Below, piece by piece: positions 14,449 through 26,700 of a DNA stretch of 64,000 bases (position 1 is the first letter of the stretch; the number at the start of each line of letters is the position of its first letter). The position numbers and the translations under genes were made by a program. Below the pieces are notes generated by a model, which was given only the letters and a program-made list of their open reading frames with translations, was not told the DNA's origin and made no database searches. This DNA comes from Manduca sexta (Eukaryota > Arthropoda > Insecta > Lepidoptera > Sphingidae), in the NCBI RefSeq assembly GCF_014839805.1, contig NC_051142.1, forward strand, positions 18,570,589 through 18,634,588, read 5' to 3'.

Positions 14449-15027
14449 TTTTTTTTTTTTTTTTTTGTTTCGCGGAGAAAGTGCCTTATTACTACCGCCC
14501 AGCCTTCGTGGGGGGCGACTGAGCGGTTATGCTGGGGTAACCGTGCCTTACGGCCCGGCGTTGAGCCGCCCGGATTTGATGATGACCTTCGGGCGACCGC
14601 CGGGCCGAGTCCCTAACCCTATATACAACTTAACCTATGCACGGCCTACCAGCTAAAACTCCGCGGTGACCCTCTTCGGCGCATTAGGAACGGCTGCGGG
14701 CTTCCTCTGACGTTGAAGTGTCTAGTCTGCGACCGCAGCCGCCCCTGCGCGGTGCCGTCTTGCGGCCCGTCTCCTATGGGGGGGGGCTCAGAAGCCCTGC
14801 GCACCGAAGGACGCCCTCGGCGTCTACGGCAGTGTGAGGCCAACAGCACACTGCCGTCCATCCCGGGGGTCAACCGAAAGATGTGTAAAAATGCACAAAA
14901 ATGCACTAGGGGGGGCAGCCCCCTGCTGCCCGCCGACGACCCCCTTCGTGGCCCCTATTAGTCGCCTCTTACGACAGGCAGGGGATAACGTGGTGGAATT
15001 CTCCAAACGCCCCCATTCCACAGGGCG
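14449..15027 (-). mobile_element. 5'-truncated LINE 3' end with target duplication
   Basis: The 16-bp direct repeat GATCTTCGTGGTACCC flanks it (14433-14448 and 15028-15043). A poly-T run after the left repeat is the poly-A tail of an element on the - strand. The insert is GC-rich and has no convincing open frame, consistent with a 3' untranslated region. The block CGCCTCTTACGACAGGCAGG resembles R1-clade LINE tails as I remember them; that clade assignment is inference. Confidence 0.8.
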
Positions 15028-15103
15028 GATCTTCGTGGTACCCTGGCATCCCTTTGACGATTTAGGTCTGAGATAATTTTATGCTTTAGTAATAGGTAGC
15101 TAA

Positions 15104-15435
15104 AGCAGCGATAGCCTTGTTGGGTGTGGAACGGACTGCCGAGACGAATGTCCGCAGGTTCAAATCCCAAGAGCACACACTTCTGATTTTTCTAAAAAAT
15201 TATGTGTGTATTCTTTGTGAATTATCGTTCGCTTTATCGGTGAAGGAAAACATCGTGAGGAAACCTGCATACCTGAGAAGTTCTCTATAGGAATTTCGAG
15301 GGCGTGTGGAGTCTACCAATCCGCACTAGGCCAGCATGGCGGACTATGGCCTAATCCCTCTCAGTAGTAGAGGAGGCCCGTGATCAGCAGTGGGCAAGTA
15401 TTATAATACAGGGCTGATATTATTATTATAATAGG
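15104..15435 (+). repeat. tRNA-derived SINE, family A, full length
   Basis: The clearest family A copy. It has an A-box-like ATAGCCTTGTTGGGTG, a B-box-like GGTTCAAATCCCAAG, the CCTGCATACCTGAGAAGTTC body, and a tail ending in GGGCTGATATTATTATTA. It sits about 60 bp beyond the right target repeat of the LINE. Confidence 0.85.
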
Positions 15436-16900
15436 TATTGGGCACACAAATTACTACTCATAAAATATGTCAACGAAATAAAAACTATCGAGATCTGTTA
15501 CGTGAATCTAGCAAAGATTTATAACACTAATATATATTTTAATTAATGAAATCATCAAAAATTTAGGTATTCCACAGTTTTACCTATGTATTATACAACC
15601 TTGGTTTTTTTGCGGCTCACGACACGTCTGGAATACTGCATCGTGAGAAAATATTATAATGTGTGATATTTTTTTACTGACTTCAAAAACGGAGAAGGTT
15701 ATCAATACACTTTTTTTTCAATGTTTATTATCTCCGAACACGGCGATTTATGAATTTAATTGGAAAAATAATTTGTTCGAAAGAATACACCTGCAAATTG
15801 GGCAGTAGATTTTGTTAATGGTAATATCATCATCAGCCATGTAAAGTTCACTAACGTTTGTATGATAGCTTTACATTTTATTTATTTTTAACCGACTTTA
15901 AAAAAAGGAAGAGTTTCTCAATTCGATGTGTATTTTTTAAATGGATGTGAAGCTTATGTTTTATGATTAACTTATAAATAATTAACTTATAAATTAATAT
16001 TTCATAAATTTAGATTTTCTAATCAGTGAAACTGCAATTAAGAAATTGATGTCTATTTTAGTAATAAATTAGTTGGCAGTAGACAGTAGCGACAATACTT
16101 ATAATTATGAGTTATGATGAACCAAGTAAAATTGCGCCCATCTATTTAACAAGTAAGATATTCAAGTTCTTAAGGCTCTTCTCCGAGCAAACAACATTCG
16201 ATACAATTTTAAATAAAATAAAAATGTTTGATGTGTTTGAAAATTTTTAAACTGCCGAAATATTCCATATTAAATTCTCTATGTAATAATGCAAATTAAA
16301 ATTAAGGGTGCTTTTGGAGGGGATACGGCATCATTTAGTGGCACTTTCATTATAAAATGAATGAAAAACAATATCTACAGCATACAAGATTTTAAACAAC
16401 CAAAGTAAGAATAATATACTCGTATTGTAGAAATATGTTTAATATTTGTATATTATAAATTTCGAACAGATAGTATCTATAAATACGTTGAGCGCACCGT
16501 TTTCTGGCGGTAAGGCCTTAACACTGTTTAAATATAAGTTATTCCGATTGTCCAGTATCAATAATACGCATGCTACTGTTACAAGTGATAGATTTTCCTA
16601 GACCTACATAAAAGTCTAGGCCTTGACATTTCCCATTATTGCACTCGTAAGAACTTTCATAGACTGAACCTAGTTATGCAATAGATATTGTTGGACAAAG
16701 TCACGTATTTGAAAAAGTAACATTTATTCTTATTAGTCATCTCTGTTTAACTCAGTATGCCCACCTACAATAAATTAACAAAATATTAACAATAAAGTAT
16801 TCATAATTTGGTTCAAGGAAAAACTTGCAATTTTATATGAAAACATCGTTTATATTAATACCACGTGACATTTTACGACTTGTCATAAATTCTACCATCG
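15436..16900. other. AT-rich upstream region, nothing recognised
   Basis: Strongly AT-rich with no coding signal. It lies immediately upstream of the proposed RhoGAP promoter and could hold enhancers, but no specific site can be supported. Confidence 0.5.
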
Positions 16901-16914
16901 TGTCGGGCAAAAAT

Positions 16915-17050
16915 CTCTTGTTGGCAACACCGTCATCGACCGCTCGCAGTGCGCGGCGGCGCGGAGCGGGGGTATATCGCTGTCAAATTCCATAATACAA
17001 TCGGAGATGTATTTTCGCGATTAATTAATTAGAAAAAGCTTTTTACTGAA
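16915..17050 (+). promoter_or_regulatory. Candidate promoter of the RhoGAP gene
   Basis: A CpG-rich block (about 16940-16972, GCGCGGCGGCGCGGAGCGGG) is followed by TATATCGC in otherwise AT-rich DNA. About 700 bp of leader-like sequence follows, up to the proposed start codon at 17736. Position and composition are the only evidence; no transcript data were available. Confidence 0.35.
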
Positions 17051-17079
17051 TTAATTCGCAGTTTATTGCCCAATTCATT

Positions 17080-17735
17080 ACGTTTATAACGTTTCGTTAA
17101 CACGATAGCCGGGACGGTCACGCGGTCGCCCCCATACCACAGTGAATTCCGTACGCTCTTGGAGTCGCGCATCTATTTTTGTTTTGTAGCCCACTTTTAT
17201 TGTAAATATTGTTTTTGGTGTCGAAACTGCGGTGTTGGTGTTGATTTTTTTAAACCTTTTTCGTCGATAGCCAGCGTACCGTGAAGATTGAAGGCGTGCG
17301 CCGCCTGAAACGCACTGACTTTCGAAATTTTCGTCTCTGGTGATGTGAATTTGTGCCAACGAGAGTACTCTAAGGTTTATTGTGTGCTAAAAGTGCTGTG
17401 CCAAATGTTAATACAGTGATATTTGTGCGAAAACTTCGTAAAAAATAAAATTGTAGGCATTAAAAAAATATATATTTAAATTTAGAACAATAGGCTGTAG
17501 AGTATCTTCGAGTGTTATAAAGGTGACTAATTAACAGTAAATAAACACGAATATTAAAAACGGAATTTCACATAAAACAACACAAAATGAAACCAATCAC
17601 TACAAACAAAGACAATTTCACATCTAAACAAGCGTAACAGTGATTCAAGGCTACAAAACCGAAAGTGATCCAAACACAGTGCAACTAAATGGCAGTTTTT
17701 TGTTTAAAATTGCATTATTTTAGTTGTTTGAAGCC
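17080..17735 (+). other. CdGAPr: Probable 5' untranslated leader with upstream ORFs
   Basis: A-rich, stop-dense sequence typical of insect leaders precedes ATG 17736. It holds at least three upstream ATGs: a 4-codon one at 17405, a 16-codon one at 17587 and a 16-codon one at 17689. The last ends by overlapping the proposed main start. Confidence 0.45.
17587..17637 (+). CDS. Upstream ORF 1 in the proposed leader (16 codons)
   Basis: ATG AAA CCA to TAA, lying wholly upstream of the proposed main start. It could reduce ribosome flow to the main frame. No conservation evidence is available. Confidence 0.25.
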   Translation: MKPITTNKDNFTSKQA

Positions 17736-17739
17736 ATGA
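17689..17739 (+). CDS. Upstream ORF 2, overlapping the main start (16 codons)
   Basis: The ATG has A at -3 and G at +4, a favourable context. Its TGA shares bases with the proposed main start in an ATGA overlap at 17736-17739. If translated, main-frame initiation would need leaky scanning or termination-reinitiation. Confidence 0.3.
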   Translation: MAVFCLKLHYFSCLKP

Positions 17740-17789
17740 GGCGAGTGTTCGGCGTCTGTTCGGACAGTTGGCTCCTCTGCGGACAGAAT
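17736..17789 (+). CDS. CdGAPr: CdGAPr exon 1 (proposed start exon)
   Basis: Eighteen codons, MRRVFGVCSDSWLLCGQN, ending at AAT|GTGAGG in phase 0, which exon 2 requires. The ATG context AAGCCATGA is acceptable. The first intron would be 8.2 kb. The alternative is that exon 2 is first coding and Met at 26035 starts the protein. Confidence 0.5.
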
Positions 17790-20700
17790 GTGAGGGAAAC
17801 AGTCAATCCCCAAACACAATAGATGTTGTATGTTTGTTTTTCTTTACTCTACTTTTTTAATTTTTTTGTTTTCCCTCATTGTTATGCATGCGTTTTTGTG
17901 TAGCTTTGGTGTATAATATGGTATTGTTAGAATAATGAGAAATGGATAAACTGGACCTGAATTAAAAATTGCTATTCTTTAATTCAAACAACAAATTTAT
18001 ATAAACATAAAAATATATTTAGCATTTATAAATTGTTTTGGCTATAAAATGACAAGGGTACCAAAAGATGAATAATATTTTTCTGCAAGTCACAGTTCAA
18101 AGATGACTGGCACAATGGACAAGTAAGTATTCAGCCAAGGAACAAGAGAAATCTGTGACATCTAAACATTTGAAGCCATTTGAACCTTGAAGTATAAACG
18201 AAATCTACTCACAAAAATTCCTAACACTGATATGAATTATGTTTAACTAAAACTGCTCTAGAAGCCTGTATTTTCTTTTAATTTCCCTTGTATCATATAA
18301 CTTAGCACATTAATCTTGTGACTGAATTAAAAACCTCGTTCCATAATTCTTCAGGCCCCCATTGATGAGCCATCAATAAAAAACCATGTCATGTTTACAA
18401 AACAACTTATTGACAAGTTAAAATTGATGTATTGAATTATTTTAAATTAACATGTGACATCACCATATTATTCACCAAACTTGATGAAATAATATTTTGT
18501 TTTTAATAATGGATGTTTGTCTTGTGATTATTGAAAACAAGGGTTTATTTGTACTGGAACAATGTTAGACACTATTAATGGTATCTCTTCAGTAAGCCAG
18601 TTATAATATGAATTATTATATATTAAGTTTTGGATTTGGTCCTGAGGTTTATATTCTTTAAAATATAATAGTCTTGTCTGTCTAGAAGCAGTGTAGTTGG
18701 ATCATTACATGTCCTGGGTTCGATATCCAGGTTGGGCAATTAAGTTTTTTTACAAGTCATAAATGCTTGATAGTTAACTATACAGTTTTTCCCGTGACCT
18801 GGAATGTGGAGATAATCAATACAATGTAGGTATACTAATAATGCCTCGGTTTTGATCCTTATTGATAGAGGCATTGGCTTACATATTAGTAGAAATTTAT
18901 TATGTTGGCTGACTCCTGGTTGGGGATAAAGTACTGTTATAATGTACATAACTTTAGGTACAAATGGACCCTTTTATATGTGTGTTTGCAGCTTGTAATG
19001 ATATTGAATCAACATTTATTGTTTGTTGTATATGCTATGTGTCATATTTAATATTCCCTTGTATAATTTAGAATTATAAATATTATTGTTTGTTTCCCAT
19101 GTCTGGTCTTTAAACGAAATGGTATATGAAAAATAGCATAAATTTATATTTTATTGTTGTTAATTTTTAAGTTTATGGTTTTGTATATTGCAATTATAGC
19201 TAATGATATTTCAAAAATGAATCTTTAATAGGAGGTAATATTCTGTAATAGTCTGGTATTGCTTTTTTTAAGTCTTCACAGGCACTGATGCTTATCAGGC
19301 AAGTCTTTTTTCATCATTTAGTTGTATAAAACATGTTCAAAATCTTGATAACATGTTACTAACAATAAGTGAGGTTTTATTTTCGTCTGAATATCTCTAA
19401 CAGCTTAAAATACTCAACAGTAATGAAACAATAGAACAAAATTGTGACATCATTCTACTTCTCAGAGTCTCAAATTCCGTTTTGTTTATTATATTTAACA
19501 ATGATGATGTAACACTAAATTTATATCATTTGAACACGAGTTAATCTTAAACTAAAAGTCATTTGTGTCACCGTAAGGTTAAATTTAAATAAAATATGCG
19601 ATTCATCATCTAACATCTGTTTGACCGAGCGGATTTTGAGGCGCCGGTGAATAAACAATGTCACTGAGCAGATCAATTTTGTAAAGTATAAACCTTATAT
19701 TATACTAGTCAATACTTCTTTTTGATCGTAGTTCTGCTCGTCAGAATGTCTTTTCTCCTAGAAAAGATTCACTGAACACTTTTCGGCAATGAAATTTAAA
19801 ATATATTATGTAGATACATCACGGGATTGATCGTGGCGCTGATAGGTGTTAGCTAAAACGTAGGTATATTACAATTATTCGGCCATATGGCAAAAAAGTT
19901 CTGAGGTAACAAACATAAAAAAATACAGTCGAGTTGAGAACATCCTCCTTTTTTGTAGTCGGTTAAGAATGTGTAAAGCTGTGAGCTTATGAACTCTTAA
20001 ATCCAAGACTTGTGCTCCCGGTATGCCAATTTTATATCCAAATTCATTCAGCGGTTTTTGCTTTTAGTTTTACAAACATCGAAAAAATTTATGAGATTTA
20101 GACGAAGAGTCGATCAATACAATCAATATTATAATCGGTATAACAGCCTTCGATCAAGGTCCTTAAACCTACACTGGGATTCCGTAAGATAGGCATCAGC
20201 AATACCATAACACCTACACCCATATACTTATTTACCCATCTATACAGCTCATAGTAGATTAAAATTATTCTGCATTTTTTTTGGGACAAGCAAGTCTAGC
20301 TTCGGAAGCAAGCGTCGCAATAATCAAGATCAGCCTCACAAATAACAACATTTAGGCATTTAAATCGGAAGCTTAAGATTGTATTTTATAAAGGGTACCT
20401 TAAACTGGTACAATGTTCTTCTGTACCGTAAACTACCAAGTAGTACTCCATCTATAGTTTTACGAAATTTCCATACGATTTATGAAAACGTAATCAAAAG
20501 TCAATTTGAAAAAACCTTGAGTCGGATGTAAAGGAAAATATAATTACGCATGATAATTTCCAAGAGATAAAGTCTCGTGCATTTATCATACAAGGATAAA
20601 GTATTAAAACTGTTAAACGCCCATTGTATTTAGATATTTAAATAGTTGGTACGACTGAGACGGATGATGCGTCTCGCAGAAAACCAGCGTAAATCTACAA

Positions 20701-23700
20701 GTTTTCTTCAGCTCAGTACAGTCGGTGCGGTTGTCAAAGAAATTAGTTTATGAATTCAATTCCTAGAGCTGGTAGACAACATTTATGATCTTTCAAAAAT
20801 ACTCATGAAATCTGTGATATAGTGGCGGGGACTTGCCTATGGGATTTGGGAGAGAACTAAGATTTGCGAACGGCAATACAGATATGCGTATAAATAGTAA
20901 TCTATAGCACAAAATCATTGCCGCTCGGCTTTACTGAAGTCGACGTCTATCCTTTAAATCCTCTATGATTCATACAATAAATATAATGGCAAATGTTTGC
21001 ACCAAATATTTGCACTACACTTGTCCGGTTCCAGTTCTTTACTGACCCGAAACACTCCTAAACGACTCCCTAAACATCTGTCAATAAATGTTAATGTTCT
21101 AACATTAAATGTTAATAAATGTTAATGTTCTAACATTTATCACTCCCCTGCACAGACCAAATAAAAATCTGTACAGTCATAATATCTGCTTGACCATTTT
21201 AGGTGAAAACATCGCGTTTTATGGATCATTGTAATTCTTTTACAATCCATTAAATCTGTGTTGGGGTGCGGTGTGAGTGCTCGCAGGTAGCGGATTTTTA
21301 AATTAAGTATTGACTTGGAATGTCATGGAAACTTATGTTGTAGCGATAAATTTTGCTAAACTACCGTCGCGTCGTTTCGGTTCGATTTCCGCACGGAGAT
21401 GTTTGTGTGTTTACAAATGTTTTTTTCGTATTGGATATTGGAACCTTTGATGGTCAATACGGCCTTATTGAACGCAATTATGGCTTGTTATTTTCTATAT
21501 ATAGTCGAATACAGAATACAACAGAGTGTGTTCTAACTTACAACTACATTCCATAACAATATTACACAATCGAAAATATATCCTATTCTCTTCGCATCAT
21601 TTTGTAGTCGCACAAATACAGTTGTGCAAGTCGGTTACAAAATACTGTGGTAATATTACGACAAACATATTTATCAATACATAATGTAAGTTTATGTAAC
21701 AATAACAGTGTCCTCGTCTACAAAATAGCAATATATGATATAACATAGCTGAAGATAGCAGCCCCGAAGGAGTATGCAATTTGGGCATTCACTGTTTGCT
21801 CATGGCATTTTTTTCTATGATCTCCAATCCTTATTCTATGCTAATGTGACGTAGGCGCAACATACCTTTTGAAGCACGCTGCAAAATTGATTTGACTTAG
21901 TTCTTATAAAAAGATATTCTGTGCTGTGATCCTAATGCTAAATTAAGTCTAGCAAGTTCTTACAGATATTGTGTAAGGATTTTTAGATGCGTTTACACAA
22001 GGGACAATAATCATTTCTGAGCGTTTTTTTGCTAAGCTCAACCTAGCTATAATTGCAATTGAAATTATTATACCCAATCTGAGTATATTTTGATGCAGTC
22101 GCATGTTATTAGATAATTATGAAAAATCCTATTGTATTTTAATTTTTTTTTATATATGATAATGGGAAAGTGAGTGAAACTCTCGACAGTCGAAACAATT
22201 ATGCCCTCCTGTTGGAACCGTATATTCACAGGCTTATCCCGAAACGCGACACATTTACGTGGGCGACTATGGTGGGTTTTAATACCTTGTGTACGGTGGT
22301 CGCTATCCGGGCGTAAATAAAATATACCACCAGCTGTTAATTACTTACATTAATGTTTTCGCTACTCGCTTGCGTTTGTCGCTCCCGCGTACTCTCCCGC
22401 TAACCGCTATCGAAAGAACCTCTAAACCATAATAGTTAACCCAATTTTTCTATATTTTTATGACAACATAAAACATAACGTCGGCTCGCAATGAACTGTC
22501 CGATCTCAAATCATTGTGTGCGACACACAAAGCCTTCGAGTTTCTAAAGAATTTAATTAGTTGCGTATTGGAAATTGATGCTGGGAAGTTGCTTGCCGTT
22601 CGAGTGGAATTAGGTCACCGTGAAATTTATTTTGGAAATATTTGCCTTGTGACTTTCAAATCAAAAGTGTATTAATAAGAGCTAATTATCTATAAAGAGA
22701 TATGTGTATATATATACTAGTCTGAGGAAAGAAATTAAGATTTATGGAACGTTATATTCTAATCCAAGAAACTACATAAATTATATGAAAACTTTAGAGC
22801 TTATTTTGTTGGTATTATGAGACTTCTTAACACCTGATGACTTGACCTCTATTGGGGGTGATGAAAATAATGTAATTTGATGGTATTTTATAATTCGGAC
22901 CCATCAATATAGTTACTGTTTATGGTCAGAAGGCGGTTACCATCTTAAACGACTTAGTCGCCTTGTTGTTAGTAATATAATGGAAAGATAAATATGCAAT
23001 TGTAAAGGGAATCATAAACCAGATGTAATAAAGTTACAATTGTATTATCAAAATCCTGTAAATGATTAACAGCGGTTTTCAATAAACGATCCCAATCTCA
23101 ATCTTTAATCCGATTACGAGATTGAACCAATCAAAACAACTCATTTGTAAGCATGTCAAAAAAGCTTTGTTCTCATTGGTTAATTTTGAGATAGATTGAA
23201 AAACGCGATTGGGATCTTCAACGGCTGTTAGAAATTACGTTTCGCGATAAATACGCAGTTTGCATTTTCAAACCAACACTATGTAAATACAGTTAACACT
23301 AAAGTATAAAACCAATGCAGATTATCCAGTTAATCTGCGGATTATCCAGATGAATCCGTTTAACTGTGAACTCTTTGTTTCTCACGTTACTTACAAAATC
23401 GATATGATCAACTTAGTTGTTTATTTTCATTGGTTCAGCACTAGTTGTCATTAACCCTTTGTTTTTAAAAGATGCGATGTCTTTGTCGTAACTTTAGCTA
23501 TTTTTATACTAATATTCAAAGTGAATACAGTTAAAGGCAAATGTAGGGAATGCACCTGTGTATTGCGTACACACTTGTACACTATCATATCTCCTGCGCA
23601 CCTGGCTGGTCTCGGTCAGGATTAGCCGCCGTGGTCGAAAGGCTAGGAGAGAAGTAGGAAAGAATGTCGATTATAATTAAAGCCCGAGCATTCATCGACT

Positions 23701-26700
23701 GTTACTTAATTAAGAAAGTAATGAAAGGAGCATCTAGACAAGCTATTAACCCTAGTGTACGCTAGTATCGGAGTCGACTAGCGAGTAATTTAGTAACTAA
23801 GCGTGTCTGTATTCTACACGATAAAATTTTCGTGTTCAAACTACGCTTTGTTTTTGTTTTCTATCGTGTACACGGTTGCTATCCAGTGGATTAAAACATA
23901 TAAAATAATATCAGTCCGGTATTATAAAGGCTATGAAGGTGCTACAAATTTTCATCGCTCAGTATACTATACTGTTCCACTGCTGGTTACGGGTGACCTT
24001 GGTAGACCTTGCGAGATTAGGCACTAATCTACCATGCTGATTTAGTGCGGTTCGGTAGACATCCTACACATTCGAAATTCTTACGGAGAATTGTAGGTTT
24101 CTTTGCTATGCTTTCCTTGTTTTTAATTCTAGTCTAAAGTTAGCATTACGTTTATATTTTACCAGCTTTTGCTTGATGCTTCGGCCGCGTGAGACTTTTC
24201 CGAGATTAAAGTCCTGCTATAATATATAGAAAATAGCGTATGTCCTTCCCAGGGTCTGAAACTATCTCCATACCGAATTCGATAATCGAAATCCATTTAG
24301 TAGTTTTTAAGTTTATCGCGTTCTGACAAGCAAACAGATCGGTGGGGGACTTAGTTTTATAATATATTTTTAGAACTTTTTAAGACGAACCATTTCGTCA
24401 TACATGATATTTTTCTAACTTTAACCCTCTGTGCAGCGGACGCAACGCAAGCAAAGGAATAAATTTTCTTCGTTTTCGTAACATTTTTCATGCATGCTCC
24501 GCTCCTATTGGTCATAACGTGTTACACAGCCTACTTCAAGAAATGAGCTATCCAACACTTAAAGAATTTATCAATTCGAATCAATAGTTCCCGAGTTTTG
24601 CGCATTCAAACAAACTTTATATAATAGTATAGATAGATGCCGCCTTGACTAAACACGAAAGTATTACGTGAAACCTATGAATGATCGATTGATACTGACG
24701 TTGTATAATTATATTAGAACAATGAGTGATGTCATTCGGCTCCTAGTGTCGTATTAGTTTGTTTGTGAACACCTCGTATTGTGCGTTGTAATTATGTTAA
24801 AACATTTAGTAAGTTATGCTCTTCAATTAATTGTATTGCATTAAGGTTTACTACGCAGTAAATTTAGGAAAATTATATAAAAGTAATATAACTGGTCTTG
24901 TAAGGTACACGGCGCGGTAAATTTTGGATAAATATATAAAAGTAATATAATCATGGTATTATATCGTCGCTCTGCTGGGGGCGGGCCTCCTCTACTACTG
25001 AGAAGGGTTAGGCCTTAGTCCACCCCGCTGGCCCAGTGCAGATTGGCAAACTTTACAGATTTAGGATATTTTTTGTGAATTGAATTCCGAAATTGAATGG
25101 TCTTACGAAAAGTAAGAGAATTTCTAAGAGAGTGTTGTATTGACATATTTATTGAAATAATTATTTTTCAGATTTTATCGCGGTTTTCTCATATAATAAT
25201 TTTCTCCCGACGTTTCGAAAACTTTGTAGCCTTCGTGGTCACGGTTGGTCCGCCCCGTGAAATAGTTTCATTTCAATGTTTAACATTCGCGTAAACATGA
25301 AAAATGATTTTATCGTTCTTCAACCTGAGTTTCGTGTTTTTCAATGTTTATCTATATCGGTTCAATAGATTAACCGTAAACACGTCATAAACATACTATT
25401 ATTTCCTTATTCAATCACAACTAGGTCATTAATTAATTAATTGTAACTATTAAAGCAAAACCACAAACTATTTGTCAATATTTTGAACAGAACGTCGTTG
25501 TTTAATGTTCATTCATGTTACATAGAATTATAAGTATTTACATATATATTATTTTCCTTAAATGGCTGTAATTTGCATTAGATGATTGAACTGTTTTTGA
25601 AATGTACTGAGTCACATTTCGACTTAGTGGAGATTGAATAATAATTCAGTGTCAGAAATTGTCTCAATAAAATCATAATCACAGTGTTAGGTAGGTTTCC
25701 TTTATTCTTTAGTTACTAACCAGTCAGATATAAAAAATAAGCTGACGCCTAAGTTCTCCCGCCAGTGTAATATCACCTTACTTGTCATTATTATAAAGAT
25801 GAAAGTTTGTGACGCTCGGCAAGTTCTGGAAGCACTAATCTCTCTTAAGCCAACAGCAAAATAAATCAAATAGAATGATAGGGAAATATTAAGTAGGAAA
25901 ATAAATTGGGGTAAGATTGTCTACTTGCCTCCAAAGCAGGCAGAGCAGCGGCAAACGCCGAGTATTTGGTACAACAGATCGTTTTATAATGTGTGTTATT
26001 GTTGTTGTTGCAGGGCTCTCCCCACGGGTCTGTGATGTCGTGCCAGTCGCTCGCGGCGCGCGCGTTCGCCGAGCCAGACAAGGACGGCGTCACACACTGC
26101 TCGGGATTTCACAGGTGAGCGACAGAGATGGATGATAGGTACAGGATGACTTGATAATTATGTTGGGTAGTCTAATCTTAAGATTCAGGAAATATTGATG
26201 TAAGGCTTAGTGGAGCTAGGGTCAGGAATTAAAAAAAATAAATGGCACCATATTTTTGTCTCTTCAGATATTTTTATTTTTGATTAAATTATGTATTTTA
26301 AATCAGAAAATGCGTAATTAGAGAGAGTAGATCACCTTACAGTTTACATAATAGATTTACAAACGTTGGCTATTGTAGACATTATTACTACAGTAATGAA
26401 ATGGTCTCTATTCGCAGGTCTGTAAGATTCAGTTCGGACTCGCGAAGTTCTACAAGAACGCCAAATGAGCCAGAATGCAAGCGGGAAACGCCAGGTGAGA
26501 TGTCTTACAATATTCACATTCATTCAATCTCATGACTGCTTTAATGACAGCGCACTTGGATTATGAAAGACAAGGCCAGGGTATTCGAAACAGTCAGAAG
26601 GTATTTGTTGAACCTCTGGCAGTTTTACCGACAGTGAAGCTGTTACTTAAATCAGTTACAAGACTGCGACACTTTTTTACTTTTTTTTTTAACACTAGGA

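Larger units (their letters stand above)
17790..26013. other. Proposed CdGAPr intron 1 (8.2 kb)
   Basis: AT-rich, with the repeats listed separately. A small ATG exon-like element at 18103-18122 (donor AA|GTAAGT) is out of phase with exon 2 and is not included. No other coding exon recognised. Confidence 0.45.

Noticed and set aside
14646..15176. Several 60-86 codon open frames on both strands
   Set aside because: They lie within the GC-rich LINE 3' end and adjacent SINE; no domain, and overlapping in many frames.
17084..17359. 91-codon minus-strand open frame
   Set aside because: It overlaps the proposed promoter/leader of the RhoGAP gene, with no domain or splice partner.
18103..18122. 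Small ATG exon-like element ATGACTGGCACAATGGACAA with a GTAAGT donor
   Set aside because: It would leave in phase 2 while exon 2 needs phase 0, and no linking exon was found.
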